Source: Streptococcus pyogenes (GTDB lineage Bacteria > Bacillota > Bacilli > Lactobacillales > Streptococcaceae). From it: a stretch of DNA of 64,000 bases. The notes under the pieces are model-generated. The model searched no databases, was not told the DNA's origin, and saw nothing but the letters and a program-made list of their open reading frames with translations. A program made the position numbers and the translations under genes. Of this stretch, positions 8,586-16,941 are shown in pieces. Positions within the stretch are counted from its first letter, which is position 1, and every line of letters begins with the position of its first letter. Location: positions 434,001 to 498,000 of the forward strand of contig NZ_LN831034.1 in NCBI RefSeq assembly GCF_002055535.1. The letters are read 5' to 3'.

Positions 8586-9743
8586 ATGAAAATTACAGTT
8601 GTAGGCATTGGATACGTTGGATTATCGATAGGGCTCCTACTTGCAAAGGAACACGACGTCACCTTTTTTGATATTGATAATAAAAAAATTGATTTAATAA
8701 ATAAAAGGCAATCCCCTCTTAAAGAAGCAGCTATAAACAAACTTTTATGTAAGGCAAAAAATATTAATGCAACTTCTTCTGAAGAATTAGCATATAAGGA
8801 TGCGACTTTCATAATCTTGTCTTTGCCAACCAACCTAAAATTTAATAAGCTTGATACTTCCATTATCGAAATTTCTGTAAGTAATATTTTAAAGATAAAC
8901 AAAAAGGCTACAATTGTAATAAAGTCGACAGTTCCAATTGGTTTTACAGAATATTTAAGGAATCGATTTCACTACAACGATATCATTTTTTCACCTGAGT
9001 TCCTTAGGGAAGGATCAACTATTCATGATCAATTGTATCCTTCGAGAACTATAGTTGGAAATGAATCTAGAAATTCTCAATTATTCTTAGACATACTAAC
9101 AGATATATCGGTTGAAAAAGACTCGCCATCTTTATTAGTTGGCTCTTCTGAAGCAGAAGCGATAAAGTTATTTTCGAATGCATACTTGGCACAAAAAATT
9201 GCTTTTTTTAATGAGTTGGATACGTTTGCTGAAATGCAAAATTTGGACTCAAAAAAAATTATTGAGGCTATGGGATATGACCAGAGAATAGGAAATTCGC
9301 ACAATAATCCTTCTTTCGGTTTTGGTGGGTACTGTCTTCCTAAGGATATTAAGCAATTAGAGTATCATTTTAAAGAAATTCCAGCACCAATTATTACCAG
9401 TATAAGTGAATCTAATTTATTAAGAAAAATTCATATAGCAAAAATGATTTTGAACAGCTCAGCTAAAACAATAGGAATTTATAGAATTAATTCCAAAAAA
9501 GATTCGGATAATTGTAGGGAATCTTCTACAATTGATGTTGCTAAACTTCTAAAAAGCAGTGGTAAGGATGTTATCATCTTTGAGCCCTTAATTAACCAAA
9601 AAAAGTTTTTGGGGTGCCCTTTAATTAATGATTTTAATGAATTTATTAAATATTCGGATATTATAGTTGCCAATAGAATAGATGATGCTCTGAGAAAATG
9701 TAATTCAAAAGTTTTTACACGTGATATTTTTCAGTATGATTAA
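8586..9743 (+). CDS. UDP-glucose/GDP-mannose 6-dehydrogenase family
   Basis: 385 aa. The N-terminal Rossmann fold (MKITVVGIGYVGLSIGLLLA), KSTVPIGFTE, FSPEFLREG, the lysine of EAIKLFSNAYLAQKIAFFNE and the active-site segment GFGGYCLPKDIKQLE with catalytic Cys are all present. The C-terminal domain has IGIYRINSKKDSDNCRESS. The family oxidises nucleotide sugars at C6 to uronic acids using two NAD. It follows the broken gene by 23 nt in the quorum-controlled operon. Length is close to short UDP-glucose dehydrogenases; the true donor (UDP-Glc, UDP-HexNAc or other) cannot be told. It probably supplies the glycosyltransferase at 6904. Confidence 0.88.
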   Translation: MKITVVGIGYVGLSIGLLLAKEHDVTFFDIDNKKIDLINKRQSPLKEAAINKLLCKAKNINATSSEELAYKDATFIILSLPTNLKFNKLDTSIIEISVSNILKINKKATIVIKSTVPIGFTEYLRNRFHYNDIIFSPEFLREGSTIHDQLYPSRTIVGNESRNSQLFLDILTDISVEKDSPSLLVGSSEAEAIKLFSNAYLAQKIAFFNELDTFAEMQNLDSKKIIEAMGYDQRIGNSHNNPSFGFGGYCLPKDIKQLEYHFKEIPAPIITSISESNLLRKIHIAKMILNSSAKTIGIYRINSKKDSDNCRESSTIDVAKLLKSSGKDVIIFEPLINQKKFLGCPLINDFNEFIKYSDIIVANRIDDALRKCNSKVFTRDIFQYD

Positions 9744-9827
9744 CAAAAACATTTTTGCGAAAAAATATTTTTAAGTAATAAATTCAGTTAAAAGTTATTA
9801 TATCTGAAAATTTTAAAGGTCTTTAAA

Positions 9828-11036
9828 ATGAACAATAGGAAAAAAAATATTCAATATTTAGTGTATAGTAAAGTTATATATCGAATTGGCGATGTTATGT
9901 TTGATTTTGCTAACAATACTTTTCTTGCTGGGCTTAATCCAGCGTCTCTATCATTAGTTGCAGTATATCAGTCTCTAGAAAGTGTCATAGGTGTTCTATT
10001 TAATTTATTTGGTGGAGTCATTGCAGACAGTTTCAAGCGGAAAAAAATTATTATTACTACAAATATCTTATGTGGCACAGCTTGCTTAGTACTCTCGTTC
10101 CTAACAAAAGAGCAATGGTTGGTTTATGCCATTGTACTAACTAATGTTATCTTGGCATTTATGAGTGCTTTTTCTAGTCCATCCTATAAAGCATTTACAA
10201 AAGAAATTGTTAAAAAAGATAGTATATCACAACTTAATTCATTGCTAGAGACAACAAGTACTGTAATCAAAGTAACAGTTCCTATGGTAGCAATTTTCTT
10301 ATATAAGCTACTTGGTATACACGGTGTATTACTATTGGATGGACTATCATTTCTAATAGCTGCTTTACTAATTTCCTTTATTTTACCTGTTAATGACGAA
10401 GTGGTGATAAAGGAGAAGGTGACAATCAGAGAAATATTTAACGATTTAAAAATAGGATTTAAATATGTTTACAGCCATAAGTCCATCTTTATTATTACCG
10501 TTCTTTCTGCACTTGTTAATTTTTTTCTAGCCGCTTATAATTTATTGTTGCCCTATAGTAATCAAATGTTTGGAGAAATTTCAACTGGACTTTATGGCAC
10601 TTTTTTAACAGCAGAAGCAATTGGTGGATTTATTGGGGCAATATTAAGTGGTTTTGTGAATAAAGAATTATCAAGTATGAGATTGATATTGTTTCTATCT
10701 TTATCAGGACTGATGTTAATGTTAGCTCCCCCATTTTATATTATGTTTCATAATGCAATTATTTTAGCTTTGTCACCAGCTTTATTCAGTTTATTTCTTT
10801 CCATCTTTAATATTCAATTTTTTTCTCTTGTCCAGAAAGATGTTGATAACGATTTTTTAGGGAGAGTGTTTGGTATTATCTTTACAATAACTATTCTTTT
10901 TATGCCTATTGGGACTGGCTTTTTCTCGGTGGCATTAAATCCTAACAATAGCTTTAATCTTTTTATTATTGGTTCGTGCATTACTACATTGTCATTAGTA
11001 TTTAGAATATTATTTAAAAAGTATAATATTCGTTAA
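9828..11036 (+). CDS. MFS efflux transporter
   Basis: 402 aa, about 12 predicted membrane helices. The loop after helix 2 reads GGVIADSFKRKKIII, the MFS A-motif (GxxxDxxxRKK), and SPSYKAFTKEIVKKD is typical of the macrolide/enterobactin exporter branch. It is the last gene of the plus-strand cluster, 84 nt after the dehydrogenase, and is followed by a strong terminator. The natural reading is export of, or self-protection from, the operon product; uptake is less likely for this branch. Confidence 0.82.
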   Translation: MNNRKKNIQYLVYSKVIYRIGDVMFDFANNTFLAGLNPASLSLVAVYQSLESVIGVLFNLFGGVIADSFKRKKIIITTNILCGTACLVLSFLTKEQWLVYAIVLTNVILAFMSAFSSPSYKAFTKEIVKKDSISQLNSLLETTSTVIKVTVPMVAIFLYKLLGIHGVLLLDGLSFLIAALLISFILPVNDEVVIKEKVTIREIFNDLKIGFKYVYSHKSIFIITVLSALVNFFLAAYNLLLPYSNQMFGEISTGLYGTFLTAEAIGGFIGAILSGFVNKELSSMRLILFLSLSGLMLMLAPPFYIMFHNAIILALSPALFSLFLSIFNIQFFSLVQKDVDNDFLGRVFGIIFTITILFMPIGTGFFSVALNPNNSFNLFIIGSCITTLSLVFRILFKKYNIR

Positions 11037-11085
11037 CAGTTAGTACTAAGTATTATTGAGAAAATTATTTTTTTTCAAAGTAAAG

Positions 11086-11133
11086 GCACTAAGTTGATCT
11101 GACTTACACATCTTATCAACTTAGTGCTTTTTT
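11086..11133. terminator. Bidirectional terminator between convergent units
   Basis: A 13-bp stem (GCACTAAGTTGAT at 11086-11098 with 11115-11127), then a T run. A matching A-rich stretch on the other side suits the converging gene at 11139. Confidence 0.8.
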
Positions 11134-11138
11134 TATTT

Positions 11139-11348
11139 CTAGATATTATTATCTACAATTTCTACTATATCTTCAATCTTACAATCAAGTGCAATACAAA
11201 TTTCCAATAAAATATCAGTAGTGATATTTTCCCCTTTTCCCAATTTTGCGATCGTGGAAGAACTAATCCCAGCTTCTTGCCTGAGCTTTGTTTTGGTCCA
11301 ACCTTTATCAATAAGAAGTTTCCATAATTTATTGTAACTAAATCTCAT
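11139..11348 (-). CDS. Small XRE-type regulator
   Basis: 69 aa, almost all helix-turn-helix (KTKLRQEAGISSSTIAKLGKGE, read in two parts), of the short Cro/C1 type. Start chosen at ATG 11348 (MRFSYNKLWKLL) because AAAGGAG lies just upstream; the longer reading is unneeded. It overlaps the end of the ABC-3C ATPase gene by 11 nt and shares its direction, so it is probably co-transcribed and may regulate the system. A DNA-binding role is clear; its targets are not. Confidence 0.82.
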   Translation of the reverse strand: MRFSYNKLWKLLIDKGWTKTKLRQEAGISSSTIAKLGKGENITTDILLEICIALDCKIEDIVEIVDNNI

Positions 11349-12996
11349 CTGAGTTTTCTCCTTTGTTCCATGAAATACCGTAGAGTTCATTTCCGTTACT
11401 AGAGAGTCTCAATACCGTATTTTCTGACAAGAGTTGATTAGCATCTGGAGAATAAGAGCTGGCTTTATCGAAGACTAAAAAGACTTGTTTGTTCAATGAC
11501 CTTGACTGGTCATATAGCTTCAAAAGTGCTTCAGTCGCTTGGTAGCTAACATTACTCAAGAGTAATGAATCGTGTGCGAGTGCTGGCAGATTAGTAAGGT
11601 AGAGCATTACTAAGTCGAATACAATCATCCCTTTAAACTTAGTTCCTGTACCATCATCATCTGGTGTATAGAAGGAGTAGCTATTGTGAGCATTTAGGTT
11701 AATTTGAGGAGCTTTGCGAATATCTGGATATAGAATGTTATTGACTTCACGCATCTTACTGTTGATTTTTACTTCTAGATCTAGAAGGATATCTTCTGTA
11801 CTGCGTTTCAAGTCAGCGTCCGTTTCTGATTTTTCTTTGGATAGACCAGACTCCTTTAAGTAGGCCTCGTTTTGTTCTTTTAGTGCATTGATTGTAGCTG
11901 TTAGTTTAGAGTAGTTTTCTAAGTACTCACTTGAAAGATTTGGGATGTTTCCTAGTTCTTGAAGTTCTTGGTTTAGAGTTGTTAATTGACTCTCTAATTC
12001 GTCGATCTCAGCTATTAGGGATTCACGTTCAGTTGAGAATTCGGAATCTAAAATAGTTTCCAATTTTTTGTGGTAAGCTTCAACTTCATATAATTTTTTG
12101 AGATTAGTATCTGGGAAGTATTGTTGAAGCTCTGTTAAGTCAGATTCAGTAGGATATAAGCCAAATTCGATACTGATGTCCAATAGCTTAAGACGTCTTT
12201 GCTTGTCCCGAAGACTGCTTTCTAACTCCAGCTTAGTATTTCTAAGTTGGAGTTTTTGTTGATTTTTTTAAATATCATCAGAGTCAATTTTATCTTGATG
12301 AGTATCTTGGAGATGTGCTAAATCATATTCCAATCTTTTTATTTCTGAGACATTTGCTTCAAATTGCTTTTTACCGCCAACCAGGTTGGAGATGAAGGCA
12401 TACCTGCGAGCATTACGAAAAGTTGTTAACTGGTCGCTCTTATCTTTCAGACGTTCTTTGTATCGTGCAATGTTATCATACAAATTAAACAGTTGGATGA
12501 GAGTAGTAATAGATTCAGAAGATTTTTGGCTCGAATAAACTTGTAAGGGGAAATCGGTATTTTGATTACTTTTTCCTGCAATCCTAAAGAAGCCACTCAT
12601 AGCTAATCGGAATGATAGCTCTGGAGAATCTAAATGATATCGTTTCTTAAGTTTGTTAAGAAAAATTCCTAGGTCCATTGTTTCACCGGTTGGAGAGTAG
12701 CTCTTGTCACACACTAGAATGATATCTGGGTTGGCCGTATCTCTTGAAAAATAAAACTTTTTCTCAAATTGAAAGCAGAAGTAGATAGGATGATCACCTA
12801 ATTTTTTAACCGCAATTGATTTTAGATAGCTATTACCTCCAAAGATGAAATCAATGGCTAATAGTGAGGAGGATTTGCCGATAGAGTTATCAGCTAAATC
12901 CATCCCCATAATCACGTTTAACCCATGGTGGAAGCAGATTGGTTCCCGAATTTCTCCGTGTTTCTTAAATACTGGAGACCACATTTCTATAAGCAT
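11338..12996 (-). pseudogene. ABC-3C system ATPase (DUF2326), interrupted by TAA
   Basis: Two adjacent open segments (12268-12996 and 11338-12183) lie in the same frame and are separated only by one TAA at 12268-12270, after which KNQQKLQLRNTKLELESS continues. The N-terminal half has an SMC-like P-loop (NVIMGMDLADNSIGKSSSLL). The middle is coiled coil. The C-terminal half has FKGMIVFDLVMLYL and VFLVFDKAS, the DUF2326 Walker B region. Full length would be about 552 aa, usual for the family. Such ATPases work with a middle component and an effector in ABC-three-component conflict systems, both encoded next to it. The stop probably inactivates it unless read through. Confidence 0.8.
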
Positions 12997-13211
12997 AATT
13001 TTACTTCTCCTTCATTAGACATTTCAATAGCGTTCAATGCATACAAGCAATCCATTATGGATAGAAAATCTGTAGGATCATCCAACTCTTCTGAGATAGC
13101 GTGAAAGATATCTTTGACGTTTGAGTTTCTACTTTTGATTTCATTTAGCACTCTAGGCAAATAAGCAAGGGTGCTTTTTTGATAGGAGTAAAGTTTATTT
13201 GGTAATTGCAT
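12987..13211 (-). CDS. ABC-3C middle component-like protein
   Basis: 74 aa, helical, reading like a winged-helix (SYQKSTLAYLPRVLNEI, LSIMDCLYALNAIEMSNEG). ABC-three-component systems carry a small middle component between the effector gene and the DUF2326 ATPase gene, and this one sits exactly there, overlapping the ATPase start by 10 nt and abutting the effector stop. It is assigned mainly from that position and its size. It would bridge ATPase and effector. Confidence 0.65.
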   Translation of the reverse strand: MQLPNKLYSYQKSTLAYLPRVLNEIKSRNSNVKDIFHAISEELDDPTDFLSIMDCLYALNAIEMSNEGEVKLCL

Positions 13212-14305
13212 TATTCAAGTACCTCGCATTTTTGGATAAAGTAAGAGACAATCATCTGACAGAAGTAGATGTCCTGTAGTGTAGCCAGATGGAGTTTTTC
13301 CGAAATAGTATTGAAAATAGCCAGATTATTATGCTTGGCTGCTTTTAACTTTTTATACATCGATCGCGTTTGATATTGGATTTTCTCGTAATCAATTTTT
13401 CCTTGTTTGTCCAAATTTACGATGATTTTTTGAATGGTTAAGTAGTTATCAATAACTTGGTTTTTAACCAATTGATAAAGCGTACGATTGTTCTCAGGTG
13501 ATATCTTATCAGTCAATTGCTTCGAGTCATAGGAGATATTATATTCATCACATTTTAGTTTATTGAGACTAGTCAAAACTGAAACAATTCCACTGTCTAA
13601 CTTCATATCAGAAATCGCTTGTTGGCTGTTATGTGCAGAGACTAGAATCTTTTTAACATTTTTTAGAGTTGTTACAATTTTTTTGCGCCTATCTGCTTGA
13701 TAGGTTAAAAAACCATCTGGGCAGAGGGCTATCAGATTCAGTGCTTCAGCGTCCTTATCTTTTTCAATGGCTGAAACCTCGTAATTTTCTGCTGCTAAGT
13801 TGCCACTGGTTAGAATGAGTGGTCTATCACAGCCTGGGCATGCACAACAGTTATTAGATTCTGTTAACAAGAACTGCCCGTATTGTTTTTTGAGTTGATT
13901 CGACTGGGTAGTGAACGCTGTATTTTGCACAGTGGTTAATTTTACAATCCCTGTCTTCTCTCTGATGGTTACCAGAAGATACCTTGGAATTGCGGTGTCG
14001 ACTTGACCATGGTGCCTTTTGGGCAGGGCTATAAGGATATGAGTCCACCGTCCAAGGAACTCTATAAACTCATGATGGTAGGGAAAATCTAACATGTTGG
14101 TCATCCAGTCCTTAAATGGATGGGACAAAACGTGGTGATGCGACAAGCCCCTGGAGGCAACATCAAGCCAGATAAGGAAAAATCTGTTGAGAAGATTGAC
14201 GGTATTGTAGGTCTTATCCTGGGGCTTGACCGTTGCATTTGCCGCCAAGGTGATGAAGCTAGCGTCTATGATGAGCGAGGGATATTGAGTTTTTAGTTGA
14301 GTCAA
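13211..14305 (-). CDS. ABC-3C effector-like protein with zinc-finger/HNH remnant
   Basis: 364 aa. A central cluster reads NNCCACPGCDRPLILTSGN and ends ALNLIALCPDGFLTYQ. This is the layout of HNH modules found in ABC-three-component effectors, where LCPxCH would be expected; here the second Cys and the His are missing. The C-terminal 150 residues are helical and may be the domain that contacts the middle component. The longest reading starts at TTG 14305, inside a palindrome and without a ribosome-binding site. The real start may be internal, or the gene may be truncated at its 5' end. Confidence 0.55.
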   Translation of the reverse strand: MTQLKTQYPSLIIDASFITLAANATVKPQDKTYNTVNLLNRFFLIWLDVASRGLSHHHVLSHPFKDWMTNMLDFPYHHEFIEFLGRWTHILIALPKRHHGQVDTAIPRYLLVTIREKTGIVKLTTVQNTAFTTQSNQLKKQYGQFLLTESNNCCACPGCDRPLILTSGNLAAENYEVSAIEKDKDAEALNLIALCPDGFLTYQADRRKKIVTTLKNVKKILVSAHNSQQAISDMKLDSGIVSVLTSLNKLKCDEYNISYDSKQLTDKISPENNRTLYQLVKNQVIDNYLTIQKIIVNLDKQGKIDYEKIQYQTRSMYKKLKAAKHNNLAIFNTISEKLHLATLQDIYFCQMIVSYFIQKCEVLE

Positions 14306-14326
14306 CTCTAAAAACGTGATACAATG
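14295..14326 (+). promoter_or_regulatory. Toxin-antitoxin promoter and operator
   Basis: AGTTGA-G-TCAACT (14295-14307) is a perfect inverted repeat just upstream of a -10-like sequence (GATACAAT, about 14318-14325) and the antitoxin ribosome-binding site AAAGGAGG. RelB-type antitoxins repress their own promoter at such palindromes; operator function here is inferred. Confidence 0.55.
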
Positions 14327-14350
14327 TCGTTACAAAAAAGGAGGATAACC

Positions 14351-14653
14351 ATGGCTAAAACGGGAACTTTGAATTTACGAGTTGATGATTCAGTAAAAAG
14401 TGCGGCAGATGATATTTTGAAACGCTTAGGTATTCCTATGTCAACTGCGATTGATATGTTTTTGAATCAGATTATTTTGACTGGGGGTATCCCATTTGAT
14501 GTTTCTCTACCTGAAGCGCCTCAACGAGTTAATGTTGATTACATGAGTCAGGAGAAGTTTTATGATAAGCTTATCACCAGCTTTGAAGATGCGAAAACTG
14601 GCAACCGTCAGGATGTCAGAGAATTTCTATTTCAATTGAAGGAAAATGCTTAA
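14351..14653 (+). CDS. RelB/DinJ-family antitoxin
   Basis: 100 aa. The ribbon-helix-helix N-terminus is clear (TLNLRVDDSVKSAADDILKRLG, read in parts, then MSTAIDMFLNQIILTGGIPF). ATG 14351 is preferred over the upstream in-frame ATG at 14324, because AAAAGGAGGATAACC sits directly before it. It binds the operator and neutralises the toxin through its C-terminal tail. Its stop overlaps the toxin ATG by one base, the usual coupled arrangement. Confidence 0.9.
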   Translation: MAKTGTLNLRVDDSVKSAADDILKRLGIPMSTAIDMFLNQIILTGGIPFDVSLPEAPQRVNVDYMSQEKFYDKLITSFEDAKTGNRQDVREFLFQLKENA

Positions 14654-14958
14654 TGAAAGAATATCAGGTCACCATGTCGGATGATGCTAAAGCAGATTTG
14701 CTGAGCATCTATCACTATGTTCGTGATGAACTCTGTGCACCACAGGCAGCGGATGATCTTCTTGAGAGGTTATCCCAAGGAATGTTATCACTATCCATTT
14801 TTCCTGAACGTTGTGCCATCATTGAGGATCTGATTGGAAAAGGCTATACCTTCAGACAACTGATTGTCAAAAAATATCGCATTGTATATCATGTTCTGGA
14901 AGATGAAGTTATAATTGTTGCGGTCGTCTATGGATCACGTCATATGAATAATTGGTAA
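14653..14958 (+). CDS. RelE/ParE-family toxin
   Basis: 101 aa. The family marks are KADLLSIYHYVRDELCAP, SIFPERCAII, FRQLIVKKYRIVYHVLEDE and IIVAVVYGSRHM. The second group is typical of the ParE-like branch (YRIvY…V..v.H.r). Members either cleave ribosome-bound mRNA (RelE) or poison gyrase (ParE); the sequence alone does not settle which. Coupled to the antitoxin upstream. Appears intact. Confidence 0.88.
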   Translation: MKEYQVTMSDDAKADLLSIYHYVRDELCAPQAADDLLERLSQGMLSLSIFPERCAIIEDLIGKGYTFRQLIVKKYRIVYHVLEDEVIIVAVVYGSRHMNNW

Positions 14959-14976
14959 AGTAAGGGAGAGTGATGT

Positions 14977-15249
14977 ATGGAACTCGTAAAGACGATACAA
15001 ATTGGTGATGACATCTATCCTCCGATACCTGACCTATTTGGCATTCAAGAGAATCAGGAGTTTAACCTTTATAAATCAACTGATGGAACTTTGGTGTTAA
15101 GTCCATCTGATAGCAAACTATCAGCGGATCACCAAAGTATAAGCAGTGATGAGCAGATGACAACAGCTGTTGAACAAGCAAGGTTAGATGAGATTGCGAC
15201 TTCAGTATTATCACGACATCTTGACGCATTTAAGGAATTGACAGAATGA
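14977..15249 (+). CDS. Orphan PemI/AbrB-like antitoxin
   Basis: 90 aa. The first 45 residues read MELVKTIQIGDDIYPPIPDL, then FGIQENQEFNLYKS, like the swapped-hairpin DNA-binding part of PemI/MazE antitoxins from streptococci. No PemK/MazF toxin follows; instead a phage fragment begins at 15354. RBS AGGGAGAG precedes the ATG. It may be a solitary antitoxin left after deletion, or an extra partner of the preceding pair. Confidence 0.6.
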   Translation: MELVKTIQIGDDIYPPIPDLFGIQENQEFNLYKSTDGTLVLSPSDSKLSADHQSISSDEQMTTAVEQARLDEIATSVLSRHLDAFKELTE

Positions 15250-15306
15250 GAATACTAGGTTTTGTAAGAAAGACTGTTGATTACTTTGAAAGAAATATAC
15301 CGAAAG

Positions 15307-15331
15307 CACTTCAAAGGAGGTGCTTTTTTTG
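15307..15331 (+). terminator. Terminator before the phage fragment
   Basis: An AGCACTTC / GAGGTGCT stem followed by a T7 run, between the antitoxin gene and the portal fragment. It appears to close the toxin-antitoxin unit. Confidence 0.55.
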
Positions 15332-15353
15332 TACCCCAAAATAAGGAGGGCTT

Positions 15354-16186
15354 ATGGGACTACTTGATTTAATTGGAAGAAAAAGGGCTAGAGATAAGCC
15401 CCAAAACAGTTATGAAGGTCAGGACTTTTCCTACCTCTTTGGTCGCACGACTAGTGGCGAGAATGTGGATGAGTTTAAGACTATGCAGACGACGGCAGTC
15501 TATGCCTGTGTGCGTGTTCTTGCTGAAGCGGTGGCGTCACTTCCTATTCACATCTATGAACGGACAGAAAATGGGAAGGAGAAAAAGCTGGACCACCCAC
15601 TGTACTTTCTTCTTCATGATGAACCCAATCCAGAGATGTCCTCCTTTATCTTTCGAGAGACAATCATGAGCCATCTTTTGATATGGGGAAATGCCTATGT
15701 ACAGATTATACGAGATAAAAGTGGTATGGTATCGCTACTGCTAAAGCAGAAGGCGAGCGTTCTGATAAGAAAGCTGCTCTTGATTATCTGGCAACGGATG
15801 CCTTAGAAGCACGAATTGCAGCACTTCACAAAGCTAAGATTGATGAGTTGACCGTCTCTAGTTCAGCATGGATGCCAAGGCTTATCTCCCAACAGATTCT
15901 ATCAGAGTATGTGAAGAGCCTAGAAGTTGAAGCTGATAAGGTCGTTATTCCAGGACAGAATACTCCAGTCTTTAGTTGGGATAGGGATGGGAATGGGAAT
16001 CTTTCCATTGACACACCGCTCCTAAAGGTGAGAGGGGAAAGTCTAGCGACACAAGCTGACCTTACAACCATCTCTTTAACTCCTGGTCCAAAGGGAGAAC
16101 TCTGGCAGACAAGTGTTGAAAGGTTGGATATAAAAGTAGACAAGCACATCAGCCTAACCTTCAAAAATGGCGTACGGATTGATTGA
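15354..16186 (+). pseudogene. Prophage scar: portal N-terminus joined to a tail protein C-terminus
   Basis: From 15354 (RBS AAGGAGGG) about 125 residues match an HK97-type portal N-terminus (TMQTTAVYACVRVLAEAVAS, DHPLYFLLHDEPNPEMSSFI, LIWGNAYVQIIRD). Near 15727 the family match stops. A different frame then carries KAALDYLATDALEARIAALH and a beta-rich tail region ending LTFKNGVRID at 16186, resembling the C-terminal part of a phage minor structural or tail protein. A large deletion has removed everything between. The frame shift at the junction means no fused protein is expected. Confidence 0.72.
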
Positions 16187-16189
16187 TAA

Positions 16190-16224
16190 AAGGCAAGGGC
16201 GTATCAATTCGGCACGTCCTTTTT
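16190..16224 (+). terminator. Probable terminator after the phage scar
   Basis: AAGGCAAGGGCGTATC / GGCACGTCC with an imperfect stem followed by TTTTTT. It lies just after the tail-protein remnant. Confidence 0.45.
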
Positions 16225-16318
16225 TAGTTTATCTGTGGTATAATGAAAGAAGTTATATTGGGAGTTGAGATGCACGATTCATTTGAATTTTGCACTCCCT
16301 AAAAAGGGTAAAGGTTAG

Positions 16319-16346
16319 ATTGTATGATAAAACTAATAGCAACAGA
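16319..16346 (+). repeat. Left copy of a 28-bp direct repeat (candidate attL)
   Basis: Identical over 28 bases to 23015-23042, which is the start of the Cof-type phosphatase gene (first codons MIKLIAT). After the repeat this copy diverges and its frame closes within about 17 codons. Weaker likeness extends 5' (TGCAC…TTGCAC motifs). Read as one edge of an island inserted in the 5' end of that gene. Confidence 0.75.
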
Positions 16347-16515
16347 AATAGGAATAAAGTGGATAATACAATAAAAGTTCTAAATAGCTTGAAACAAAGG
16401 GACTAGGAGTTTGAGTGGGAATTTTAATACTCTAGGGTAATTTTATGTAGAGTGTTTGAAAATAATAACGTTAAAAAGTTAGTAATCGTTAAAGAATTTA
16501 AAATAAATTGTAATA

Positions 16516-16577
16516 GTTTATCGCTTGTTTTATCGCTTGAAGAACGAGCGATAAATTTATTTTTATGGTATAAATAA
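16516..16577 (+). promoter_or_regulatory. Promoter with TTTATCGCT operator half-sites
   Basis: TTTATCGCTTG occurs at 16517-16527 and 16529-16539, and the inverted half-site AGCGATAAA at 16547-16555. A -10-like TATAAA lies about 16569-16574, with RBS AAGGAG before ATG 16600. A repressor overlapping the -35 region is suggested. The rest of 16347-16515 shows nothing recognised. Confidence 0.5.
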
Positions 16578-16599
16578 GAAAAAAGATTGTAAGGAGAAA

Positions 16600-16941
16600 A
16601 TGATGAAACCACCTTTTACAGTTACGAATACCATGTTAAATAAGGTAGTAGAGATTTCTAAAATTATTGGTAATTTAGAATTACAAGTACAGAAAGATTT
16701 AAAATTAAGAAAAGAAAATCGTATTCAGTCTATTCACTCATCACTCGCTATTGAACAAAATTCTTTAACAGTAGAACAAATAACAGCCATTATTGATGGG
16801 AAAAGAGTGTTAGGGAACCCCCGTGAGATAAGAGAAGTAAAAAACGCTTATGAAGCTTATGAAGAAATTTTAACGCTAACTCCCTATGATGAATCACATT
16901 TTTTTAAAATGAAGAAATTTCAACAGTACATTTACCGATAA
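16600..16941 (+). pseudogene. Fic-family protein, N-terminal fragment
   Basis: The first 100 residues read like the N-terminal domain of a Fic/DOC-type protein (RIQSIHSSLAIEQNSLTVEQ, NPREIREVKNAYEAYEEIL, LTPYDESHF). The catalytic HPFxxGNGR motif that should follow is absent: the frame passes into another gene near 16905. The AMPylation domain is therefore lost. The intact promoter and ribosome-binding site may now serve the downstream genes. Confidence 0.75.

Noticed and set aside
15826..16164. Minus-strand frame opposite the phage tail remnant
   Set aside because: It mirrors the coding frame with phage-like sequence; the plus-strand reading is supported by family resemblance.
16600..16941. 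Functional Fic AMPylase
   Set aside because: The catalytic Fic motif is missing; only the N-terminal domain remains.
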